DNA of 21,901 nucleotides from GYS-P2D sp964522505 (GTDB taxonomy: Bacteria > Bacteroidota > Bacteroidia > Chitinophagales > Saprospiraceae): positions 1 to 21,901 of the forward strand of contig CAZFWJ010000056.1 of the NCBI GenBank assembly GCA_964522505.1, written 5' to 3'. The first letter of the stretch is position 1. The number at the start of each line of letters is the position of its first letter. Below the pieces are notes generated by a model, which saw nothing but the letters and a program-made list of their open reading frames with translations, ran no database searches and was not told where the DNA came from. Shown here in pieces: positions 15,511 through 21,901 of this stretch. The position numbers and the translations under genes are program-made.

Positions 15511-15737
15511 ACAGTATTGTGAGTGTGATGTTTTTCTTCCAATTGTTATGATCCATTAATGACTCTGATCTTTAACTGAAGCTTCTCCAATCTCATTTGC
15601 CTTGGTCCTTAAGAGTAGCCAAATGTTGACTTCCCTAAACCTATTGGATTGATCTCATCGTCAACGAAGTTATCAGAACTGTACTTTTCCTTACAATTAA
15701 TACCGCATTAATCTAAAAACCAAATCAAGTTGACACA

Positions 15738-15768
15738 TTTGGCTGTTGAACCGTAATTAATATTATCG
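15738..15768 (+). promoter_or_regulatory. Candidate promoter of the peroxiredoxin gene
   Basis: TTTG (15738-15741) and TATTATCG (15761-15768) are spaced by 19 bp, close to the Bacteroidota -33/-7 arrangement (TTTG and TAnnTTTG). The -7 match is imperfect. It lies 18 bp before the ATG at 15787. The rest of the 276-bp gap after the glycosylase shows no other feature. Confidence 0.3.
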
Positions 15769-15786
15769 AACTAAAATTAAAATAAC

Positions 15787-16428
15787 ATGAGTGCACTACG
15801 ATTAGGAGATGAAGCTCCAAATTTTTCTGCGAGTACTACAGCAGGAGACATTGATTTTCATAACTGGTTAGGAGATAGTTGGGGTATATTATTTTCACAT
15901 CCTGCGGACTTCACGCCGGTATGCACAACAGAGCTAGGCACAGTTGCTAAGTACAAGCCAGAATTTGAAAAAAGAAATGTAAAGGTGGCAGCGTTGAGTG
16001 TAGATGGATTAGCCTCTCACAATGATTGGGTCAATGATATTAATGAGACACAAGGGATCACTGTCAATTTTCCATTGATTGCCGATGAGGATAGAACAGT
16101 TGCTACACTCTATGACATGATTCACCCTAATGCAGATAGCAAGCTGACCGTAAGGTCTGTATTTGTCATTGGGCCAGATAAGAAGATCAAATTGACGCTG
16201 ACTTATCCTGCAGCTACTGGAAGAAATTTTAATGAACTGCTCAGAGTTATAGACTCCTTGCAATTGACGGCATATCATAAGGTGGCTACGCCTGCTAACT
16301 GGAACCACGGTGACGATTGTGTTATCGTACCATCAGTACAGAATGCCGATATCCCAGAGATGTTCCCTAAAGGCCATACAGAAGTAAAGCCTTACTTAAG
16401 GATTACGCCGCAACCTAATATTGATTAG
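15787..16428 (+). CDS. 1-Cys peroxiredoxin (Prx6-like)
   Basis: Predicted cytosolic thiol peroxidase, 213 aa, which reduces hydrogen peroxide and organic or lipid hydroperoxides. The peroxidatic Cys46 sits in DFTPVCTTELG, the Prx6 motif (PVCTTE), and the family's extended C-terminal domain is present: TPANWNHGDDCVIVPSVQN and a KPYLRITPQP end. The second Cys, near residue 179 in GDDC, lies in the C-terminal domain and is not the usual resolving Cys of 2-Cys enzymes, so it probably acts with external reductants. The arginine in VRSVFVIGPD of the active-site region is also conserved. It is monocistronic, with its own terminator directly after the stop. Oxidative-stress control would be expected, but no OxyR- or PerR-type site was identified. 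Confidence 0.93.
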   Translation: MSALRLGDEAPNFSASTTAGDIDFHNWLGDSWGILFSHPADFTPVCTTELGTVAKYKPEFEKRNVKVAALSVDGLASHNDWVNDINETQGITVNFPLIADEDRTVATLYDMIHPNADSKLTVRSVFVIGPDKKIKLTLTYPAATGRNFNELLRVIDSLQLTAYHKVATPANWNHGDDCVIVPSVQNADIPEMFPKGHTEVKPYLRITPQPNID

Positions 16429-16455
16429 GATTGATTTAAGAATTGAGAACGGAAT

Positions 16456-16484
16456 AAAGAGTATCATGTGATACTCTTTTTTTT
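16456..16484 (+). terminator. Rho-independent terminator of the peroxiredoxin gene
   Basis: AAAGAGTATCA (16456-16466) and TGATACTCTTT (16469-16479) are exact complements around a two-base centre (the innermost pair opens to give a four-base loop), followed by T residues to 16484. It lies 27 bp after the stop codon. Confidence 0.85.
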
Positions 16485-16586
16485 GTGCTTATAAACAGTA
16501 GTGCTTTCCACTTCTTACAGCGATGATCAACTTAGAAAGATGTATCTTAAATATGCCGAAATAATCTACGTATTAAAACGCGAATT

Positions 16587-18368
16587 ATGATCAAGCACAT
16601 TACAGTAGTAGCATTTTTAGGATTAACCGCATGCAATAATTCCTATCATCCGCCGGGCGCTGACGAATCATTAGCACAGAACACAGAAAACACTATTGAC
16701 ACTGAACTAAGACAGATTGATAAAAGAATCTCTATTGAAGACGCAGCATTTAATGACTACTTTTTCCAGGAGGGAAACATTCCTACTGTCAGAGGCAAGA
16801 TTCTCAATATGTCAGATAAGAGGATCGAGAAAACCAAGATTAACTATACCATTGTAACTCCATTTAGACAAAGTCAAACAAGTAAAAATTGCAGCATTAA
16901 CTCAGACGGAACTTTTGAGTTGGAATTAGATTACGCCTTTCCCTATCAGCAGATTTGGTTTGATATAGATAGGGTATTCTATGCAGGGCTCTATGCACAT
17001 ACAGATTTATTTGTAGAGCTTGACGCAAGAGTTCAGAAGTTTAAAATAGGAGGAGGACGATTTAATGGTACTGGAATTCGATATTTAGGGACGGATGGTG
17101 AGCTAAATAGTTATATGAATAACCATGTATTATTTAAGCGAAGAACACAACTGGAAATTGATAAGGCTATTAATAATCTCCATGACGATAGAAATATTGA
17201 TTACGGGACATTCATTCAGGCATACGACAGTTTATATGCTATTCTACAACACCTTGATGAGCAATTTATCGAAAAAAACCCATCTGAATATTCTTGGATG
17301 GTTATTAATGAAAGACAATCAGCTTATTATGGGGACTTATGTGTAAAGCATTGGGGAAAAGAAATGGAACTGGATCTTTTCAATGAAATGAAATCACACA
17401 AGGCCTATCTGACTTCTAATAACGGAATGAGCTTCTATAATTATCTATATGATTATATAGACATTAAATCAAATAAAGAATTTAAGAGAGATTATAGAGC
17501 TTATAAGTCTTATTCTGAGATAGTTCCTGAAAATGTGTCAATCCTGGATTCTTTAATTCACATGGACCTGCTTCTTGAGAAATTAGAGCCAATTGATTCG
17601 GCTAAATACGAATTGCTTTATAAACAAGCAAACCTACTGCTTCATGATACTCTTGTTGTTGATCAGACATTAGAAACGATCAACCGATTGGACATTGAGT
17701 TTGAACAATCTAAGGCTGATTTTCTAAAAATTAAAATTGAAAGCAGAGATATAGAAGAGGATTATTTGAAAAAGCAGGTTGTTTTAAGTAAGATAGAGAC
17801 GGATTGGTGTAAGTCAATAATCAATAATCAGCATGATAAGGTTGAAACCAAATTAGCAGCAATCAATGAGGTCTTAACTATGGCTAAGCCGCTTGACTCA
17901 GATTTTGTGCTGGGCCAACCGATTGCCGAGATGCCTTCTGGTGCAAGACTGTACAAAGTAGATGAGTTGGAATCGAAGCAATTGCTCGCAAATTTGAAAA
18001 GTTCCTTTGAAGACAAAGCCATTGTTATTGATTTCTGGGCAACATGGTGTGCTCCCTGCCTTGAGGAGATGCCGCATTCTAAACAACTTTATGATGAAGT
18101 TAAAGACTTGCCCATCAAGTTTGTTTATTTATGTACATCCAATAACTCAAATGAGAAAAAATGGCGATCTAAAATTGCTGAGTACGATCTCAATGGGACG
18201 CACATTTTTGTCGATTCTCACATAATGAATGAATTGATGAACCTGTTTTCAGTAAGTGGGTTTCCGAGTTATGCTTTTATTGATTCCTACGGGGAGTATC
18301 AACCTGGAGCGATAGATAGAATGTCACATCTGAGTAAAGAGAAACTTACCAAGTTGATAGAAGAGTGA
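16587..18368 (+). CDS. Lipoprotein with C-terminal TlpA-like thioredoxin domain
   Basis: 593-aa envelope lipoprotein. The signal ends in LGLTAC with the lipidated Cys16, followed by a polar linker. Residues about 50-150 look beta-rich, with a DUF4369-like pattern (TVRGKILNMSDKRI, then GTFELELDYAFPYQQIWFDI). A long charged helical middle (about 170-440) follows. The C-terminus (about 450-593) is a thioredoxin-fold domain with WATWCAPC (Cys488, Cys491), the strand VIDFWATW and the cis-Pro in SGFPSYAFID (Pro560). In Bacteroidota this layout is common and is thought to serve extracytoplasmic thiol-disulfide exchange, possibly together with outer-membrane or SusD-type systems, but the substrates are mostly unknown. 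It follows the peroxiredoxin terminator, so it is its own transcription unit. Confidence 0.88.
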   Translation: MIKHITVVAFLGLTACNNSYHPPGADESLAQNTENTIDTELRQIDKRISIEDAAFNDYFFQEGNIPTVRGKILNMSDKRIEKTKINYTIVTPFRQSQTSKNCSINSDGTFELELDYAFPYQQIWFDIDRVFYAGLYAHTDLFVELDARVQKFKIGGGRFNGTGIRYLGTDGELNSYMNNHVLFKRRTQLEIDKAINNLHDDRNIDYGTFIQAYDSLYAILQHLDEQFIEKNPSEYSWMVINERQSAYYGDLCVKHWGKEMELDLFNEMKSHKAYLTSNNGMSFYNYLYDYIDIKSNKEFKRDYRAYKSYSEIVPENVSILDSLIHMDLLLEKLEPIDSAKYELLYKQANLLLHDTLVVDQTLETINRLDIEFEQSKADFLKIKIESRDIEEDYLKKQVVLSKIETDWCKSIINNQHDKVETKLAAINEVLTMAKPLDSDFVLGQPIAEMPSGARLYKVDELESKQLLANLKSSFEDKAIVIDFWATWCAPCLEEMPHSKQLYDEVKDLPIKFVYLCTSNNSNEKKWRSKIAEYDLNGTHIFVDSHIMNELMNLFSVSGFPSYAFIDSYGEYQPGAIDRMSHLSKEKLTKLIEE

Positions 18369-18603
18369 ACCGGTTGTTACAGCCTAATACCTGTTGAAAG
18401 TTAGTTTCTGATTACACCTCCTCAACTGTTCCTTACAACCTACTGCGCTCAGCGAAGGCCATAAGATGGCTCTCCACAAAAGCTTCGATAGTAGAAGAGA
18501 GTAACGGGCGTATCTCTCGTTGCAACAGCCTTGGAGTTGACCATAGTTAGTCGTTCGGAGGTCCTCCAAGATGACATCTCCATGCTCCGTTCAATCATAA
18601 CAG

Positions 18604-18684
18604 GGCTTTAAAGCTTTTTTTGATGATCCCTATAGCCAGTTTGTGAATTAAAGCCTAGGTCACATCCATTTATTTTAACCTAGG
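18604..18684. repeat. Overlapping inverted repeats in the gene-poor region
   Basis: GGCTTTAA (18604-18611) pairs with TTAAAGCC (18648-18655), and CCTAGGT (18654-18660) pairs with ACCTAGG (18678-18684); the two pairs overlap at CC (18654-18655). A T-run (18615-18621) follows the first arm. Possible roles are a transcript end for the lipoprotein gene or the remnant of a mobile element. Confidence 0.35.
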
Positions 18685-19136
18685 ATTCTCAGCTTCTAAT
18701 TCTTTCAATTGTTTTATTGCTTTAGAGTTCATACCAGTGTTTTAGCCTCCTTAATAGTCGGTCATTATTATGGTACAAAACTGTAACAGTAAGATTATCA
18801 AAAAAGAATCGAGGTGAAACAAGAAACATGAGAATCATGACAAGTAGCTAGCAAACTGAAATTTTTCTCTAAACAAAATGCATGTAGAATAAGGGTGGCC
18901 TATACCTTTAATGTCAATTGTCTTGTAAACTCGACTCATTTAATAATAGCATAGCTGCACTATGTATGTCAAGATCATCAAGGCTCTTACAGACTGGATT
19001 AGTTTGATCTTTATAGATTCCCAATCGCTGGAATTATGTGACGCTATACTTCAATTAGCGCATTCATTTATAGGAATTGCACCACTTTCATCTCTTTAAA
19101 TAATGCCTATAAAATAACTAAATAACAAATGTCTTA

Positions 19137-19152
19137 TACTATAAATATAGTA
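19137..19152. promoter_or_regulatory. Palindrome upstream of the Asp-box gene
   Basis: TACTATA (19137-19143) and TATAGTA (19146-19152) are exact reverse complements around AA, 55 bp before the ATG at 19208. The setting is AT-rich, so chance is not excluded; an operator is possible. Confidence 0.3.
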
Positions 19153-19207
19153 GGTGGCAAGTATTAAATATCTCATAAATTAATTCCCATATCTCAAATT
19201 TCATGAT

Positions 19208-21901
19208 ATGTTAAAACACTACTCAAAATTATTCGCACTACTAATATTGCTTTGCTCGTCTTTAGCAAGTGCGCAAGAAGAACCCGAATATTATCGGTTA
19301 TTACAAGAAGAAACACCTAATCTTTTTGAAATTCAAGAGGCATATGACAAATATTATGAGACCCATGAATGGAAGAAAGATGACTATTTCCGAGCCTATA
19401 GATCTTTTGTACGGGCTTATGACCCCTCTACTTTTGATGAGGAGGGGTATGCATTGCCTTCAGTAGAATCGAATACTATAACTGCTCAGACTCGTTCTGC
19501 AAGAATAGGAGGAGACTGGAGAGCTTTGCCAGTTAGTATAAATCGAGATGATTGTTATTACACTGGCCAAAATGGGGTCATATCAGCTATAGCCTTGCAT
19601 CCTACTAATGCCAATACAATCTACGCCGCAGGGCTAGCAGGAGGTATCTGGAGATCACGTGATAAAGGGGTGAACTGGTCTAATAGTCTGGTTAGTAACA
19701 TTCCTAGATTAGGTGGTATAAACAATATGGCTATTGCCAGAAGCAATGGTAATTATGTCTATGCAGCTACTGATGCAGGAATAGCGAGAAGTACAGATGG
19801 TGTTAATTTTCGCATGACAAGTATAGATTATCGAAGCAGATTTCCTAACATGAGATTTCCAGGAGATGATTTTAGAAGCGAGTATATGTTTGTAGATGTA
19901 GCCCATAATAACCCCAATAAAGTAGTAGCTACAGATTATAATTTAGATAACGGTATAGAATCGAGAGTAGCCGTTTCTACAGATGGAGGTCAAACATGGA
20001 CTAGAAAAAGTTTTGGAAAGAAAAACCTTCTGCTTGATGTCAGATTTCATCCGACTAATTCAAATATTATTTATGTATTAGTATTGGATAATGCGACTAG
20101 AACGATTCGGTTTCATAGGTCTACAGATAGCGGTCGTAATTTTACGCGTATAACGAGTGGCTTTCCAAATTATACCAATCCCGATAAGAGAGAAATAAGA
20201 GCAAGATTGTCTGTAACACCTGCACAGCCCAATTTGGTTGCTTTTTACCTCAATGTATCTACTGACGGATCGACTTTTTATAAATCTACCAATTCTGGAG
20301 CTTCTTTTACAAGAACTTGTTGTGGAGGCACTAGCCCATTGGTAAATAAATCAAACAGGGCTCGAGATTATTTTGGTGAAGGTTTTTCTTCTACTCAAAT
20401 AAGGTGGGCGACTACACTTACAGTTTCTGAAACAGATGCGAATTTTGTAGCAGCTGCTACCAATGTTCAGCCTAGATTTTCCTCTGACCAGATGAGGACT
20501 TGGTATTGGGATGGCAGCAGAACTAGTATTCCTGCCCGACCTAGGAATGTAAGTAAATCAGCTGATAGATCCTGTACTACAATTCATGGGGATATTAAGG
20601 ATATGATCATCAGAGGCAATGATGTATGGGTTGCAGGTGATGGCGGTTTAGTTTTATCCGAAAATAAAGGAAGAACATTCACCGAAAGAGCTGATGGAAT
20701 ACCTATAACCATGGCATTGGGTTTTGATATGACACAAGGCAAAGATGATGTAATACTAGTTGCGATGGATCATAATGGTGTGATGGTCAGAGACGCTAAG
20801 AACTATGGCAACCAGTGGAAACCTCTAGGTGGAGGGGATGCACATAGCGCAACCATCAATCCTGTTGAAAACCTATGGGTTTATGCACATCCTAGTGGAC
20901 CGGTTGTTTTCCAAAGACCAAATGTAGGGCCTACTCACGGTCATCCTCGCTGGACGAATTCCCCAATTAGATTTGGTAATGGTTATAGACAGCGATTCAA
21001 TAATGTTCAAGTTCATCCTAATCTGCACAATACTTTATATTCAATAGATTATGTGACCAATTCGGTACAAAGAAGTACGGACAATGGGGGAACTTGGCAA
21101 CAGATTAGAAAATTACAAACAAATTCTCATTCTTATTCCGAAGTAAAAGTAAGTTTCTCCAACCCTAAAGTATTATACGTGGCAGATAGAGCTGGCATTA
21201 CCAGCACGCTACATCGCTCAACCGATGAAGGACGTACTTGGGGAAGTATTCTTCCATCCAATATACCAAGTGGATATAGAATTCGAAATATTGAAATAGA
21301 TAGTGAAGATCATAATATTGCTTGGCTTACGCTAAATAATAGCAGAGAACCTAAAGTATTTAAGACGACCAACGGGGGTAGCTCCTGGACCGATTATTCA
21401 GCGTCCTTAGGAGGGCATCAAATATTTTCTATTGTCCATCAAAAAGGGTCTAATGAAGGCGTATATATAGGCACTCGGAACGGAGTCTATTTTAGAGACA
21501 AAGGAATGTCTTCTTGGAGTTTATTTGGGAGGAAACTTCCAGGGACAAGAATTAACTATATAAAAATAAATTACGCCAAAGGCCTCATAAGAGTAGGTAC
21601 ATCAAATGGTATTTTTGAAACACCATTGGCTAATATCAATTCGCCACAAGCGAATATTGCGATGAATAGAAATGTGCTAAACCCAGGCGGCAGGGTAAAT
21701 TTTAGCGATTATTCGGCCGCAGGTATGGATGCTACCTATAGCTGGAGTTTCCCTGGCGGATCACCTTCTACTTCTACGAGTCGTAAACCTGTTGTCACCT
21801 ATAGGAATAATGGTACTTACAGTGTCAGTTTGACCGTTAGAGATTCTAGGGGATCAAATACAACGACTTTTAATAGTATTAATGTGGGTTCCGGTACAAC
21901 T
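19208..21901 (+). CDS. Large secreted Asp-box (BNR/sortilin-like) protein with PKD domain, cut by right edge
   Basis: I translated this frame directly: 898 codons without a stop from ATG 19208 to the edge. Residues 1-23 are a signal peptide (MLKHYSKLFALLILLCSSLA, then SAQ). After a charged helical segment (about 24-85) comes a beta-propeller region (about 100-800) with repeated Asp-box turns of the form S-x-D/N-x-G-x-x-W/F: RSRDKGVNW (149), VSTDGGQTW (256), RSTDSGRNF (304), KSTNSGASF (359), LSENKGRTF (483), RSTDNGGTW (622), RSTDEGRTW (670) and KTTNGGSSW (719). A PKD domain then begins near 815 (GGRVNFSDYSAAG, ATYSWSFPGG, YSVSLTVRDSRGS). Asp-boxes occur in sialidases, sortilin-type receptors and structural propellers; I see no sialidase active-site set (such as an early FRIP motif), so I would not call it a sialidase. 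A type IX secretion C-terminal domain is likely beyond the edge. Confidence 0.85.
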   Translation, partial: MLKHYSKLFALLILLCSSLASAQEEPEYYRLLQEETPNLFEIQEAYDKYYETHEWKKDDYFRAYRSFVRAYDPSTFDEEGYALPSVESNTITAQTRSARIGGDWRALPVSINRDDCYYTGQNGVISAIALHPTNANTIYAAGLAGGIWRSRDKGVNWSNSLVSNIPRLGGINNMAIARSNGNYVYAATDAGIARSTDGVNFRMTSIDYRSRFPNMRFPGDDFRSEYMFVDVAHNNPNKVVATDYNLDNGIESRVAVSTDGGQTWTRKSFGKKNLLLDVRFHPTNSNIIYVLVLDNATRTIRFHRSTDSGRNFTRITSGFPNYTNPDKREIRARLSVTPAQPNLVAFYLNVSTDGSTFYKSTNSGASFTRTCCGGTSPLVNKSNRARDYFGEGFSSTQIRWATTLTVSETDANFVAAATNVQPRFSSDQMRTWYWDGSRTSIPARPRNVSKSADRSCTTIHGDIKDMIIRGNDVWVAGDGGLVLSENKGRTFTERADGIPITMALGFDMTQGKDDVILVAMDHNGVMVRDAKNYGNQWKPLGGGDAHSATINPVENLWVYAHPSGPVVFQRPNVGPTHGHPRWTNSPIRFGNGYRQRFNNVQVHPNLHNTLYSIDYVTNSVQRSTDNGGTWQQIRKLQTNSHSYSEVKVSFSNPKVLYVADRAGITSTLHRSTDEGRTWGSILPSNIPSGYRIRNIEIDSEDHNIAWLTLNNSREPKVFKTTNGGSSWTDYSASLGGHQIFSIVHQKGSNEGVYIGTRNGVYFRDKGMSSWSLFGRKLPGTRINYIKINYAKGLIRVGTSNGIFETPLANINSPQANIAMNRNVLNPGGRVNFSDYSAAGMDATYSWSFPGGSPSTSTSRKPVVTYRNNGTYSVSLTVRDSRGSNTTTFNSINVGSGTT
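19650..21390 (+). repeat. Asp-box repeats in the secreted propeller protein
   Basis: Eight copies of an S-x-D/N-x-G-x-x-W/F turn can be read, at roughly residues 149, 256, 304, 359, 483, 622, 670 and 719. The spacing is about 45-140 residues, as expected when each marks one or two blades of a beta-propeller. The later copies (622, 670) are the closest to consensus. Confidence 0.75.

Larger units (their letters stand above)
18369..19207. other. 839-bp gene-poor region between the thioredoxin lipoprotein and the Asp-box protein
   Basis: No convincing gene on either strand. The first 230 bp are less AT-rich than the rest and hold short inverted repeats (CTTGGAG at 18530-18536 with CTCCAAG at 18564-18570; GCCAT at 18458-18462 with ATGGC at 18466-18470). 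A minus-strand open frame of 61 codons at 18384-18569 begins with TTG and has no recognisable domain. From 18604 to 18684 there are overlapping inverted repeats (separate entry). 18690-19130 is AT-rich with no structure I can name. A palindrome at 19137-19152 lies before the next gene. It may hold a decayed gene or mobile-element remnant. Confidence 0.5.

Noticed and set aside
18384..18569. Minus-strand open frame of 61 codons in the gene-poor region
   Set aside because: It starts with TTG, has unusual Cys and Arg content, and shows no domain or hydrophobic pattern. It may be a remnant but cannot be supported as a gene.
18369..18600. Possible integron attC site or CRISPR-like repeats
   Set aside because: No RYYYAAC / GTTRRRY arrangement and no regularly spaced direct repeats could be found.
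19208..21901. Sialidase (exo-neuraminidase) call on the basis of Asp-boxes
   Set aside because: Asp-boxes are a structural turn found in many propellers; the arginine triad region and early FRIP-type motif of sialidases are not seen.

Overview
The window looks like chromosomal DNA from a member of the Bacteroidota. Three things point that way: a LytS/LytTR-type kinase and regulator pair, a secreted protein with Asp-box and PKD domains of the kind these bacteria often export by the type IX system, and the lack of obvious Shine-Dalgarno sequences with a few candidate TAnnTTTG promoter elements. A Saprospiria- or Cytophagia-like marine lineage is plausible, but this is an impression and no 16S rRNA or marker gene is present to settle it. 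I see no tRNA, rRNA, CRISPR array, intact insertion sequence or prophage.

Layout. 1-746 (-): a lipoprotein alpha/beta hydrolase cut by the left edge. 936-3626 (-): an ArgE-type M20 deacetylase downstream of a YfcC-type transporter, a likely uptake-and-deacylation pair. 3868-4686 (-): a membrane-anchored protein of unknown function. It is divergent from a Pif1-like helicase (5051-7198, +), and three copies of a GTCTATT half-site lie between them. 7297-7761 (+): a small acidic protein closed by a strong terminator. 7835-10181 (-): LytTR response regulator, four-helix sensor kinase and a secreted TonB-C-domain protein. 10285-11181 (+): an exported tandem NTF2-like protein whose stop codon overlaps that of a DoxX-like gene. 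The DoxX-like gene is translationally coupled to an MFS transporter (11178-12682, -). 12941-15510 (+): a cytosolic S9 oligopeptidase followed by an AlkA-like DNA glycosylase. 15787-16428 (+): a 1-Cys peroxiredoxin with its own terminator. 16587-18368 (+): a lipoprotein with a C-terminal thioredoxin domain. 18369-19207: 839 bp without a convincing gene. 19208 to the right edge (+): a large secreted Asp-box/PKD protein, still open at the edge.

How the genes work together. Most units are ordinary housekeeping or accessory functions and there is no obvious multi-gene defence or biosynthetic system. The best functional links are the transporter with the deacetylase, the kinase with the regulator (and perhaps the TonB-like protein), and the coupled MFS/DoxX pair. 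The peroxiredoxin and thioredoxin-fold lipoprotein are neighbouring redox genes in separate transcription units.

The least expected signals are non-coding: a free-standing terminator hairpin between two divergent genes (12683-12940), a perfect inverted repeat (9-bp arms) just before argE, and the helical-phased half-sites before the helicase. I do not see strong evidence for a wholly new system.
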